A DNA stretch of 64,000 bases from Flavicella sp964230805 (GCA_964230805.1 CAXRIA010000032.1:34058-98057), one strand, 5' to 3'; shown: positions 17,727 to 26,987, counted from the stretch's first letter. Notes: generated from the sequence alone by a model not told the origin. Numbers and translations are program-made.

Positions 17727-18452
17727 ATGATCATCACGTTACTTGCAGGTATTGCTGCAGCTATTTTGATAGCCTTTGCCATCATCAAATATGTTCCTCT
17801 AAAATTTAGATGGTTGGTATCATTGGCACTCCTTTCTTTGGCGGGTATTTTAACCTATGCTATCTACAACAGTATCATGGGACCTATACGTTTCAACCAA
17901 GAAAAAAAGGTTCGTTATGCACAGGCAATCGAAAATCTAAAAATGATTCGCGATGCGCAAGAAGCACACAAGAGAATTACAGGAACCTTTCACAGCAGTA
18001 AAGAAGGTTTGATAAAATTTATTGACACTGCAGAGTTTGCAATCACCAATACGCGCAACGAAGTAGTGGAGGTAAACAAAGGAACAAAGTGGCAACCCAT
18101 TATGGTTGAGATTGAGCAAAAAGTAATCGATACAACCGGCTACGAGTCCGTAAAAGAGATCGTTTTCAAAGACAGAAATTACAGCAATATGTTTTCGGTT
18201 CCCGGCACAGATGCCTCTTTCGAATTGAACACAGGATTCATTCAAAAAATAGCAGGTTTAAAAGTACCTGCATTTGAAGCAAAAATCGACAAGGCTGTTC
18301 TACTTGAAGGACTCGAAAAATCTTTGATCAAACAAGAAAGAGAGGCGATTGGTGGCGATGAAGTAAAGGGCGCGTACCTCGCTGTTGGTTCTTTACAAGA
18401 AGTAAATACAAACGGAAATTGGCCTCCTTTTTATGATAAAAAGTCGGAATAA
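17727..18452 (+). CDS. Membrane-anchored protein of unknown function
   Basis: 241 residues. Two closely spaced hydrophobic segments at the N-terminus (about 2-22 and 29-50) precede a predicted soluble part rich in Glu/Lys, with a helix near NLKMIRDAQEAHKRITGTFH, a motif faintly like type IV pilin or type II secretion pseudopilin regions after the membrane segment. I do not recognise a family with a known role. It starts an operon: the DUF3822 gene begins inside its last codons (20-nt overlap) and rsmD follows. A -7 TAGATTTG (17691-17698) lies 28 nt upstream. Confidence 0.8.
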   Translation: MIITLLAGIAAAILIAFAIIKYVPLKFRWLVSLALLSLAGILTYAIYNSIMGPIRFNQEKKVRYAQAIENLKMIRDAQEAHKRITGTFHSSKEGLIKFIDTAEFAITNTRNEVVEVNKGTKWQPIMVEIEQKVIDTTGYESVKEIVFKDRNYSNMFSVPGTDASFELNTGFIQKIAGLKVPAFEAKIDKAVLLEGLEKSLIKQEREAIGGDEVKGAYLAVGSLQEVNTNGNWPPFYDKKSE

Positions 18453-19281
18453 CATCGTTTCTAAAAAATTAGAAACAAACGATTTAAAAGAAACTTTTTT
18501 ATCCATCCAAGTTCGTTTGGATGGATTTTCTTTTTCAGTATACGACACTATTGTCAAAGAATATCTCGCTTTTTCAGACTATTTGTTTGCCCTAGAATAC
18601 AAATCCCCAGAACATTTATTAGCGCCGATAAAAGCCCTATTTGAAAAAAACGAACTACTTCAACACCATCGTTTTAAAAAAGTATTTGTGAGCTACGCAA
18701 ATACACTCAGCACCGTGGTTCCTCTAGCTTATTTTAATGCGGAGCACAAAGCTTTGTATCTACAGAATACGATCAAGGTTCTTCCGAACGACTACATCAG
18801 CCATGACGAATTGAGCAGCACAGATTCGGTGGTTGTTTACATTCCGTTTGTCAATATCAACAACTTTCTTTTTTCGAAATTCGGATCGTTTGAATACCGA
18901 CATGCCTCTTCTATAATTATAGATCGCTTGCTAAATTCAAACACCCTACCTCAAAATGAGAAAATCGTCGCGGTCAATATGTACCATTCGCATTATGAAG
19001 TGTATGTGATAGACGATCGTGAATTGTTATTTTACAATGCTTTTTCTTTCAAAACAGCAGAAGATTTCATTTATTACCTTCTTTTTGTATACGAACAAGT
19101 TGGACTAGACGCCAATTCAACAAAAGCATTTTTTATGGGCGAAATCGAAAAAGATGCTGCGCTTTACAAAATTGCATACCAATACATCCGTCACGTTTCT
19201 TTGCTAAATCTGAACGATTTATCTACTGATTTCGAATCGATAGGAAACCACACGCATAGCACTCTTTTAGGTCATTTCTAA
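18433..19281 (+). CDS. DUF3822 family protein
   Basis: 282 residues, matching the Bacteroidota DUF3822 family in length and in segments such as LSIQVRLDGFSFSVYD, VVVYIPFVNINNFLFSKFG and VNMYHSHYEVYVIDDRELLFYNAF. The pattern of paired beta strands (F-x-V-x-x-x-x-L-L-F-x-N-x-F) suggests an actin/ASKHA-like fold, which is inference. It overlaps the upstream membrane-protein gene by 20 nt and its TAA shares one base with the ATG of rsmD, so translation of the three is probably coupled. Confidence 0.85.
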   Translation: MIKSRNNIVSKKLETNDLKETFLSIQVRLDGFSFSVYDTIVKEYLAFSDYLFALEYKSPEHLLAPIKALFEKNELLQHHRFKKVFVSYANTLSTVVPLAYFNAEHKALYLQNTIKVLPNDYISHDELSSTDSVVVYIPFVNINNFLFSKFGSFEYRHASSIIIDRLLNSNTLPQNEKIVAVNMYHSHYEVYVIDDRELLFYNAFSFKTAEDFIYYLLFVYEQVGLDANSTKAFFMGEIEKDAALYKIAYQYIRHVSLLNLNDLSTDFESIGNHTHSTLLGHF

Positions 19282-19820
19282 TGCGCATCATCTCGGGAAA
19301 ATACAAAGGACGCCGGTTAAATGCACCAAAAAACTTACCTGTCAGGCCTACGACTGACATGGCAAAAGAGGCTTTGTTCAATATTCTTCAAAACACCTAT
19401 TATTTTGAAGACCTAAACGTCTTAGATTTGTTCAGCGGCACAGGAAATATAAGTTATGAATTTGCTTCACGAGGTGTTCAGAATATCACCGCAATCGACG
19501 CACATTTCGGCTGCGTAAAATTTATCAACCAAGTGAGCAAAGAATTTGATTTTCCAATACAAACATATAAAAGCGATGTTTATAAGTACTTGGACAAAAT
19601 AACTTTAAAAAAGGACATCATTTTTGCGGATCCTCCCTACGATTTTACGGAGGAAAACTTTTCAAAAATTGCCACGACAATTTTCCAAAGAGAATTGCTG
19701 CATTCAGACGGGGTGCTCATCATAGAACATTCGAAGCAAACCAACCTCACAAATCATCCCAACTTTAGTTATCAAAAAAGATATGGTGGGAACGTCTTTA
19801 GTTTCTTCGAAGCTAGTTGA
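19281..19820 (+). CDS. rsmD: 16S rRNA m2G966 methyltransferase RsmD
   Basis: 179 residues. Begins RIISGKYKGRRL, then RPTTDMAKEALFNIL, the SAM-binding VLDLFSGTGNISYE, and the catalytic DPPYDF motif, all diagnostic for RsmD. It methylates N2 of G966 in helix 31 of 16S rRNA. Last gene of the DUF3822 operon with a 1-nt stop/start overlap. Confidence 0.95.
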   Translation: MRIISGKYKGRRLNAPKNLPVRPTTDMAKEALFNILQNTYYFEDLNVLDLFSGTGNISYEFASRGVQNITAIDAHFGCVKFINQVSKEFDFPIQTYKSDVYKYLDKITLKKDIIFADPPYDFTEENFSKIATTIFQRELLHSDGVLIIEHSKQTNLTNHPNFSYQKRYGGNVFSFFEAS

Positions 19821-19861
19821 TGAAACGGTATTCAAAAAATAATGTGAAGCAATACGTGCTA

Positions 19862-21211
19862 CTAATTCTTTGACCAATTGTATTGAAAGTCGCAACTCTG
19901 ATAGCTCTCATTGATTTTGATGAAGGTTTCTAGAACATGTTCTGAGTACCAGTTTGCAAGTGTTTCTTCTCTCTTTTTTTGCAATGTCAATTGTTGTATC
20001 TTCACATAATCCTGAACAAAATCTGCAATATGTCCATCAATTTTATCTTTCATCAAGATAATTTTAAACATTTTTTCGCCTTCTCTCGTTTCATCAAAAT
20101 AGGGTTCAGATACATCATTCAAATCAAGCGTATTGACCCTACCGTACAAAGCAGGATCCATACGGATCAATTCAAATCTGGAATCGTTGGTTTGAGGGTT
20201 CATGACAATTCCATTATTTTGCTTTGTATCCAAGTCTTCAGAATATTTCACAACAGCGTCTTCAAATTTCAAATTACCAGACAGTATACTATCTCTAATT
20301 TTTTCAATTTTTTCCTTGACCGAATTCAGTTTTTCTTGCGTTACTTTTGGCTGTATCAACACATGCCTCACATCTCTTTGTTGCCCTTTTATTTTTTCCA
20401 ATTGAATGATATGAAAACCAAAATCAGTTCGAAAAGGCTCTGAAACTTCCCCTTCATCTAAGCGAAAAGCAACTTCCTTAAATTCCTTTACAAAGCCACT
20501 TTCTCTTGTAATAGAATAAGCACCCCCGTTGCTCGCAACTGCTGGATCCTCGGAATACAACACCGCCTTCATTCGAATACTCGAACCGTTGAGAATATCG
20601 TCACGAATCTCATTTAACTTATCTACCGTCGCTTTGATTTCTTCGCGCGAGGGTTTTGCGTACATCACAATTTGAGCCAACTCCACCTCTGTACCAAACT
20701 CTGGTAAGTTATTTCCTTCCTCCAAGCTCTTGTAGTACAAGCGAACTTCTTCGGGTGTTACGGCGACATCTTTTAATATGGCTTGTTTTTCTCCTTGGAT
20801 TCGTAAATTTTGTCTTTCGATTTTTTTCAACTCCGACCGCAAATCTGACTCATCGTCAAAACCATACATTTCTACAACCTTCTTCATGTCTCCAAGTTGT
20901 TGCTTGAAATAGGCAATATTTCTTTCCACCCCAGATTCTATCTGAGCTTCTGATACCATTACACTGTCTACTACCGCATGATGCGCCAATAATTTCTGCA
21001 ACATTATTTCTTCCAACACATCACAATTGGACTTCGACACCTTTCCTTCGCTTCGCTGGATCAATTCTTGCTTGAACTTCACAACATCTGACTCCAACAC
21101 TATATTTTCTCCAACAACAACAGCAACACCATCAATTTTGAGTTTTGCCTGTCCAAAAAGATGGACTGAGGTTAAGAGGAATAGAAGCAAAAAGCTTGTT
21201 TTTTTTATCAT
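19862..21211 (-). CDS. SurA-type periplasmic chaperone / peptidylprolyl isomerase
   Basis: 449 residues from ATG at 21209-21211, chosen because a clean signal peptide follows (MIKKTSFLLLFLLTSVHLFG, cleavage near 20). A SurA_N domain comes next, then a parvulin domain with AQIVMYAKPS, YSEDPAVASNGGAYSI and FGFHIIQLEK, and a second, degenerate one starting VRHVLIQPK. SurA chaperones outer-membrane proteins through the periplasm. It is the last of three minus-strand genes of the same superfamily; the stop of the middle gene is just 2 nt upstream of this ATG. Confidence 0.92.
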   Translation of the reverse strand: MIKKTSFLLLFLLTSVHLFGQAKLKIDGVAVVVGENIVLESDVVKFKQELIQRSEGKVSKSNCDVLEEIMLQKLLAHHAVVDSVMVSEAQIESGVERNIAYFKQQLGDMKKVVEMYGFDDESDLRSELKKIERQNLRIQGEKQAILKDVAVTPEEVRLYYKSLEEGNNLPEFGTEVELAQIVMYAKPSREEIKATVDKLNEIRDDILNGSSIRMKAVLYSEDPAVASNGGAYSITRESGFVKEFKEVAFRLDEGEVSEPFRTDFGFHIIQLEKIKGQQRDVRHVLIQPKVTQEKLNSVKEKIEKIRDSILSGNLKFEDAVVKYSEDLDTKQNNGIVMNPQTNDSRFELIRMDPALYGRVNTLDLNDVSEPYFDETREGEKMFKIILMKDKIDGHIADFVQDYVKIQQLTLQKKREETLANWYSEHVLETFIKINESYQSCDFQYNWSKN

Positions 21212-21212
21212 T

Positions 21213-22067
21213 TTAATAAATTTCAAATTGTTTGTTTTTAATAGCATCGTCAATCAATACCTTTTCAATAGTCTCTACCAATTGCAACTTTCTTTGATGC
21301 AAAATCATTGTTTTGATAACACCCGAAATATATCGAATGGGGGCAATCTCATTTTTCTGCAATACTTCATTGATGTAAACCAATGAGGTACTTCCTTCGA
21401 TATTTTTTTGTAAAAGACGATACGGTTGTAGGTTCGTCAATTTATATTCTTCCCGAAACGCAGGAACTTTATTAAAAAAGTCTAACGAACGTATCCAGAT
21501 TGAATCACTCAAAAAATAATCTTCAAACAACGCACTCTGTTCGTCCAAAAGCTGCAAATCGTTTTTCCCATTGGAAACGAGCAATCTTTTTAATCTAGAG
21601 ATATTTTTGTCTCCTTGCTTGACTTTTACAAATCGAAACTTTATCAACTCTTCGTTTGTCCGAAAGTTTTCTTTATTTTTCTTGTAATAACTTACTATTT
21701 CTTGTTCTGTAACTACCGTATCCAAACGTTGTTTTATCAGAGCTTCTTTAAAGGAATTGATAAACAGATCTTTTCTGTATTTCTCCACCAATTCATTCAA
21801 ATTCTCGTTTTCTTCCGGCAGGTTCAAAATCGATTTTTCTAGCAACAACTGTTCTTTTGCCCAGTTGTTGATAAAATCTCTCGCAATAACAATACTGTCT
21901 TTTTTTGGAACGTTGTGAGGGAAAACTTTCTGCAAATCGTCTTCATAGAGTTGCACGTCATTGACTCTTGCAATCACCCTTGATTTTTTTTCAGCATTTG
22001 CCGAATCAAAAAATTGACATGAAGCTATAAGTAGCAAGCCGACACAACAGAGGTATTTTGTTATCAC
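21213..22067 (-). CDS. SurA-like lipoprotein without recognisable PPIase core
   Basis: 284 residues from a GTG at 22065-22067. The GTG overlaps the TAG of the upstream gene (TAGTG), and a lipoprotein signal follows at once, ending in a lipobox LIASC, which supports this start over longer forms. The SurA N-terminal chaperone fold is visible (VIARVNDVQLYEDDLQKVFP, then a long helical region with EQEIVSYYKKNKENF). The parvulin motifs (S-E-D, G-G, G-[FYW]-H-I) of its neighbours are missing. Likely a membrane-anchored holdase for outer-membrane protein assembly, by position and fold. Confidence 0.82.
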   Translation of the reverse strand: MITKYLCCVGLLLIASCQFFDSANAEKKSRVIARVNDVQLYEDDLQKVFPHNVPKKDSIVIARDFINNWAKEQLLLEKSILNLPEENENLNELVEKYRKDLFINSFKEALIKQRLDTVVTEQEIVSYYKKNKENFRTNEELIKFRFVKVKQGDKNISRLKRLLVSNGKNDLQLLDEQSALFEDYFLSDSIWIRSLDFFNKVPAFREEYKLTNLQPYRLLQKNIEGSTSLVYINEVLQKNEIAPIRYISGVIKTMILHQRKLQLVETIEKVLIDDAIKNKQFEIY

Positions 22068-23938
22068 TATGAATTCAATAATTTTTTGGCGGTTCTCAGA
22101 CGAGATTTGTACACTTTGATTTTGTGCTTCTCTCTGAGTGAACGAATCCATTTGTTTTCTATGTACTCCTGAAAATCATTACTAACTTTGCCCTTCACAT
22201 CAGAAAACAAAGGCTGTACACCTTCTTTAATTTTTAAAATTTTCACAAGCGTTGTGTACTCCTTTTCTTTGTACGTCTCGATTGTGTTGGGTACAAAGGT
22301 AATCTTCTTTGGGAAAATAGCCGCCGTTTTCTCAAAATCTCCTGCTTTCATTATAAGTCCCTCTTTATTGGCTACTGTATGATCCAGAGAGTCTATGTCA
22401 TTTAGGTTTGAAAAATAGGCATGCATACCCTCCAAAAGCTTCGCTTCTTTGGCACGAACTACAATGGCAGTGACCCTATCATTTGTTTTGTATTTGTAAG
22501 AATTTTGATTGTAATACCGTTGCAAACCTAGGGTATCTTTCCGAGCGACATCCCAAACCTTATTTTGCATCAAATCAAAAAGTAGCAATCCGTTTTTATA
22601 CTCTTCAAAAATATTTTTAAAATCTTCGTTCGTGTCTTCTAGATGTTCCTTGTAATAATCCAATATTTTACGGTCTACAAATTTTTCAAAAACAGCCTCC
22701 GAATATTGATTTCTTTGTTTTTTAAGATACTGGGCAAAATCTTTTTGATGGTAGGTTTCGTCTTCTATTTTAAGTAGCCAAAGATTCAAGCTGTCTGCTT
22801 TTTGAGAACCTATCGTTTTCTTTGTTGCCTCATTGATTCCAATGTTGTATTCTTTTTTCAACCTTTCCGTCACTGGATTGGCTAGATTTTTTGAACGGGG
22901 GTCTGATTTCACCTTTCTTTTCAATGCTTCTTTTGAGGATTCAAAATCCTTTATCGGATATCGTTTGATAAATTTCAAAATATGCCAACCATATGCGGTT
23001 TGAAATGGTTTCGAATAGGGTTTTTCATCAGACAAGGAAAAGCTTACTTTATCAAATGGAGGCGGCATGGAACCCATTGAAAACTTCTGGAGTTTTCCTC
23101 CATTAGATGCAGAGCGTTTGTCATCTGAAAATTTCTCTGCCAAGGATCCAAAATCAGCGCCGTTTTGAATTTCATCGTATACTTTATTCAAAAGAATTTT
23201 TCCGTTTTCAGATCGATCCCGACTCATGATATGCGCTACTTCCACTTCTCCCTCCGAATCTCTTACATCCGTCACTTTTAAAATATGATATCCAAATCGC
23301 GTTCGAAATACCGGAGAAACTTCTCCTAATTTTGTTGTATAAGCCATGTTTTCGAAAGGTGTCACCATTCGAAACACAGTAAAATAACTCAAATCTCCTT
23401 CATTTGTCTTGGCGCTTGGGTCTTCTGAATATTTTTTTGCCGCGACTGCAAAGTCAGTACCCTTTAAAATCTCCCCTCGGATTTCAGAAATTTTCTGAAA
23501 CGCTTCCGCAGTATCTTTAGACTTTTCATTCAAACGTATCAAAATATGACTCGCTCTTATTTCTTTCTTGCTTCTTTCGTAAGCCTCTAAAGTCAAACTA
23601 TCAATATACTTATCATCCGTTAGGTACGGCAAAGCCAATTGTTCTCTATATTTTAAAACCTCTTGCTTATACGCCTCAGCAGTGTCCATTTTCAAAGCGG
23701 TTGCCTCTATTAATTTTAATTTGTAATCGATGAACAATTCCAAATCATTTTTAACCGCTTCGCGGTCGTATACTGTTGAGGTGAGGTCTTTGTTTTTATG
23801 AAACAGTCTCACAAATTCTGACAGATAAACCGGCGTATCATCAATCTTTAACAATACCTTATCTTTTGATTTCTGTGCATACGCTCCTACATTCAGAAGC
23901 AGCAGCAGTCCACTGAGTACAATTGTTTTCTTAATCAT
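22067..23938 (-). CDS. Large periplasmic peptidylprolyl isomerase, two parvulin domains
   Basis: 623 residues from ATG at 23936-23938; a signal peptide follows directly (IVLSGLLLLLNVGAYA, then Q). The first parvulin domain runs from RASHILIRL through YSEDPSAKTNEGDLSYF to FGYHILKV; the second from VAHIMSRD through FSDDKRSASNGGKLQKF to YGWHILKF. A long helical C-terminal part follows. First gene of the three-gene chaperone operon, ending with TAG that overlaps the GTG of the lipoprotein. Periplasmic folding of outer-membrane or secreted proteins is the expected role. Confidence 0.92.
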   Translation of the reverse strand: MIKKTIVLSGLLLLLNVGAYAQKSKDKVLLKIDDTPVYLSEFVRLFHKNKDLTSTVYDREAVKNDLELFIDYKLKLIEATALKMDTAEAYKQEVLKYREQLALPYLTDDKYIDSLTLEAYERSKKEIRASHILIRLNEKSKDTAEAFQKISEIRGEILKGTDFAVAAKKYSEDPSAKTNEGDLSYFTVFRMVTPFENMAYTTKLGEVSPVFRTRFGYHILKVTDVRDSEGEVEVAHIMSRDRSENGKILLNKVYDEIQNGADFGSLAEKFSDDKRSASNGGKLQKFSMGSMPPPFDKVSFSLSDEKPYSKPFQTAYGWHILKFIKRYPIKDFESSKEALKRKVKSDPRSKNLANPVTERLKKEYNIGINEATKKTIGSQKADSLNLWLLKIEDETYHQKDFAQYLKKQRNQYSEAVFEKFVDRKILDYYKEHLEDTNEDFKNIFEEYKNGLLLFDLMQNKVWDVARKDTLGLQRYYNQNSYKYKTNDRVTAIVVRAKEAKLLEGMHAYFSNLNDIDSLDHTVANKEGLIMKAGDFEKTAAIFPKKITFVPNTIETYKEKEYTTLVKILKIKEGVQPLFSDVKGKVSNDFQEYIENKWIRSLREKHKIKVYKSRLRTAKKLLNS

Positions 23939-24031
23939 TTCATTTTTAATTTTGGTCACAAAAAAACACGTTTTGTTTCTTTTTCAACAAAGAAAGATAT
24001 GCTAAGCCTTTTAAAATAGCTGTTAAAAAAA

Positions 24032-24313
24032 TCACAAAGATACAATTCCTTCCACATGAGAAACTTGCTTGTATTTCTCAATGATTGCGGCAGAACTTTC
24101 CATTTTTACGGATATGGAAATACTTACGTATTTGTTCGTTTTGGATGGTTTCGTTTGAATGCTTGCTCCACTCCTCTCAAAAACTGCTTTCACTTCATTC
24201 AACTGATTTTTAGAGGTCGGAACAATAAACTTGTAGAGATAGGTCGTTGGAAATGTGGTAGAGGCCTCTAAACTATCTTTGAGTTTCTTGTAAAATTCTT
24301 CTTGCTTGCTCAT
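24032..24313 (-). CDS. DUF493 (YbeD-like) protein
   Basis: 93 residues; matches DUF493 with FPTTYLYKFIVPTSKNQL, a central SKTNKYVSISISVKMES and YKQVSHVEGIVSL at the end. The fold is a small ACT-like alpha/beta domain; E. coli YbeD has no established function. Stands alone upstream of the chaperone operon (93-nt gap); a minus-strand -7-like TAGTTTTG is at 24355-24362. Confidence 0.88.
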   Translation of the reverse strand: MSKQEEFYKKLKDSLEASTTFPTTYLYKFIVPTSKNQLNEVKAVFERSGASIQTKPSKTNKYVSISISVKMESSAAIIEKYKQVSHVEGIVSL

Positions 24314-24471
24314 ATAACATTCATTTCGTTCAAGAGGTTTCCATGAACCTCACGCAAAACTACATTAATTTGTTGAATTTTTTTACATATCGAATCGTTT
24401 AAAACAGAAAATACAATCCACAACAACCAAAGATTTTATGCTCGAATCATCGGTTTTATACCCTGTAAAAA

Positions 24472-24502
24472 TTGCTTCCTCCTCTCAAATCCTGTATTTT
24501 TG
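24472..24502 (+). promoter_or_regulatory. Promoter placed directly before the AAA ATPase-recQ operon
   Basis: -33 TTG (24472-24474), 20-nt spacer, -7 TATTTTTG (24495-24502). The -7 element ends 4 nt before the ATG at 24507, so the mRNA should be leaderless. This also argues against the longer frame that would start upstream at 24438. Confidence 0.6.
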
Positions 24503-24506
24503 TTTT

Positions 24507-25049
24507 ATGCCGCAAAAAATTGTCATTACGGGAGGTCCAGGGTCGGGAAAAACCACTTTACTCCAATCTTTAAAACATCAAGGATTTCATTGCATGGATG
24601 AAATTTCCAGAACGCTTACTTTAGAGGCTCGAAAAAATGGCGTTGCACATTTATTTTTGTCAGATCCTTTGGCCTTTAGTAGTCTTCTTTTAGAAAAGAG
24701 AAAAGAACAATTTGTACAGGCCGAAAAATCAAATCATGACTTTGTTTTTATGGATCGAGGAATCCCGGATATTGAAGCCTACTTAAATTTCAAAAAACAA
24801 GCACACACGTTTCCTTTTGAAGCAATTAACAAATCAAACACCTATCAAAACATTTTCATCACGCCTCCCTGGCAGGAAATTTATACCACGGACAACGAGC
24901 GGTATGAAACTTTTTCCGAAGCACAAAAAATTCATCTTGAGCTTGAAAAAGTATACCGTAAATTAGGATACAATCCGATTTGCATTCCTTTGGGAACGCC
25001 TTTAGAAAGAACAAATTTTATTTTACAGCAATTGCATATTTTCCAATGA
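24507..25049 (+). CDS. AAA_28-type ATP-binding protein
   Basis: 180 residues from ATG at 24507. P-loop VITGGPGSGKTTLL (5-18), a Walker-B-like FVFMDRGIPDIEAYL near 87-101, and a C-terminal KIHLELEKVYRKLGY helix. The layout resembles the AAA_28 / NadR-kinase-like ATPases that occur in flavobacteria as small stand-alone proteins; the substrate is unknown. Its TGA overlaps the recQ ATG (ATGA), a sign of translational coupling. No transfer signs. Confidence 0.85.
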   Translation: MPQKIVITGGPGSGKTTLLQSLKHQGFHCMDEISRTLTLEARKNGVAHLFLSDPLAFSSLLLEKRKEQFVQAEKSNHDFVFMDRGIPDIEAYLNFKKQAHTFPFEAINKSNTYQNIFITPPWQEIYTTDNERYETFSEAQKIHLELEKVYRKLGYNPICIPLGTPLERTNFILQQLHIFQ

Positions 25050-26935
25050 GAAGCCCGCTTTCCATCTTAAAAAAATATTGGGGACACCAAACATTCAGAC
25101 CGCTCCAAGAAGAAATCATAGCGCATGTGCTACAAAAAAAAGAGAGTGTTGTTCTTTTGCCAACTGGGGGTGGCAAATCCATTTGCTTTCAAATACCTGC
25201 TTTGCTAATGGAAGGAACCTGTTTGGTGGTAAGCCCTTTGCTTGCTTTGATGCAAGATCAAATAGACAGCCTCAACCGAAAGAACCTGAAAGCGGTCGCT
25301 TTGAACAAAAATAGAAGTCAAGAAGAATTGATTGTTTTATTTGATAACTTGCAATTCACAAACACCAAATTCTTATATCTTTCTCCTGAAAAATTACAAT
25401 CTCAATTTATCCAAAACAAAATTAAGCAACTCAACATTTCTCTCATTGCCATTGATGAAGCACACTGTATTTCGGAGTGGGGACATGACTTTAGACCCAG
25501 TTATCTGAAATTAAACACACTCCGAGAACTTTGCCCAAAAGCCAATTTTATAGCCCTCACCGCTACGGCTACTGAAAAAGTATTGAAGGATATTGCTTTC
25601 CATTTACATCTAAAAAATGAGCGCCTTTTTCAAAGTTCTTACAAAAGAGAAAATCTCGCCTATCAGGTTTTTAACATCGAAGCCAAATTTGTGAAAGTGT
25701 TGCAAATTTTAAAAAAAATCAAATCGCCCATAATCATCTACACAAACCAACGTAAAAACGCCGAAAAAATTAGCAGCCGACTCAATCAAGCCAATTTTCC
25801 AAGTGTTTTTTACCACGGAGGAATGACCCCGGAAATAAAAAAGCAAATGTACGATCAATGGTACAGCGAATCTGTGAGGATTATGGTGGCTACGAATGCC
25901 TTCGGAATGGGAATTGACAAGGATAACATTCGTTGCGTAATTCATTATGACTTGCCCAATAGTATTGAAAATTACCTACAAGAAGCGGGACGTGCAGGTA
26001 GGGATGAAAAAAAATCTTTTGCTGTTCTCTTAACAAACAAACCAGATCTCAGCGCACAGCTTCAAAATTTCGAACAACAAGAATACACTATAGCCCTCGT
26101 TAAAAAAACCTATTTCCAATTGAACCAATATTTTCAGATTGCCAAGGGAGAACAAACTGAAAAACATTATGAGTTTGACCTGTATGAATTCTGTGATCGC
26201 TATGATTTCTCAGTAAAAAAAACCGCTACAATTCTACAAATGCTGGAAAATCAAGGTGTCTTGAGTCTATTTAGAGGACATCAAAGAAAACCGGCTTTGC
26301 AATTCATCGCAAACAGCAATTGTGTTTTATCGTATTGTGAAAAACATCCATCTGCTGCCGATCTCATTCAATTCATATTGAGAAGTTATGGAGGTATCTT
26401 TGAAAATTTTGTACCTATATCTCTGTACAGACTTTCCAAAGAACTACAAACAACCAAGCAAGAGATACACTCCATTTTACAAAACTTAGAACGTGATTCG
26501 TTAATCAAATACCTCTCCGCCTCGAAGAAATCAGCGATGCGTTTTTTGGTGCCGAGAGAAGACGACAGAACCATCAACGGGATTGCAAAAAAAATAAAAC
26601 GGATTCAGGCGAATAAAAAGAAAAAATTCCAAGACATGATTGCATTTGTTGAGAACCGAAAATCATGCAGAAGTGTACAATTACTCGCCTATTTTGGTGA
26701 AAAAAAAGCAGTAGATTGTGGCCTTTGTGAGGTGTGTTTAGAAAAAAACAAACACACCCTTCCTTCCAACGAACTAAAAAAAAACATTCTAGACCTCTTA
26801 AAAATCAAAGAAATGAGTTCCCAACAAATTTGTCAACACATTTTTAGTAAGGAAACCATTATTTTAAGAACTTTGCAAGAACTTTTAGAAGCACAGCAAA
26901 TACAATTGACTGACCACAATACCTATAAAAAATAG
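25046..26935 (+). CDS. recQ: ATP-dependent DNA helicase RecQ
   Basis: 629 residues. Family start LKKYWGHQTFRPLQEEII, Walker A LPTGGGKS (39-46), DEAH box (137-140), motif IV-VI segments MATNAFGMGIDKDNIRCVIHYDLP and QEAGRAGRDEK. The RQC zinc site is present (CRSVQLLAYFGE, CGLCEVC). After it comes only a short winged-helix-like tail instead of the HRDC domain of E. coli RecQ. Unwinds DNA 3'-5' in recombination and fork repair. Many Bacteroidota have more than one RecQ. Starts inside the ATPase gene's stop codon. Confidence 0.95.
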   Translation: MRSPLSILKKYWGHQTFRPLQEEIIAHVLQKKESVVLLPTGGGKSICFQIPALLMEGTCLVVSPLLALMQDQIDSLNRKNLKAVALNKNRSQEELIVLFDNLQFTNTKFLYLSPEKLQSQFIQNKIKQLNISLIAIDEAHCISEWGHDFRPSYLKLNTLRELCPKANFIALTATATEKVLKDIAFHLHLKNERLFQSSYKRENLAYQVFNIEAKFVKVLQILKKIKSPIIIYTNQRKNAEKISSRLNQANFPSVFYHGGMTPEIKKQMYDQWYSESVRIMVATNAFGMGIDKDNIRCVIHYDLPNSIENYLQEAGRAGRDEKKSFAVLLTNKPDLSAQLQNFEQQEYTIALVKKTYFQLNQYFQIAKGEQTEKHYEFDLYEFCDRYDFSVKKTATILQMLENQGVLSLFRGHQRKPALQFIANSNCVLSYCEKHPSAADLIQFILRSYGGIFENFVPISLYRLSKELQTTKQEIHSILQNLERDSLIKYLSASKKSAMRFLVPREDDRTINGIAKKIKRIQANKKKKFQDMIAFVENRKSCRSVQLLAYFGEKKAVDCGLCEVCLEKNKHTLPSNELKKNILDLLKIKEMSSQQICQHIFSKETIILRTLQELLEAQQIQLTDHNTYKK

Positions 26936-26987
26936 TATTTGAAAGTCAAGATTCACATAAAACACACCGCCGAAATAAAATAGCATT

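Noticed and set aside
24438..24506. Longer N-terminus for the AAA ATPase
   Set aside because: The extra residues lie within and upstream of the promoter and are not conserved; the P-loop starts directly after the ATG at 24507.
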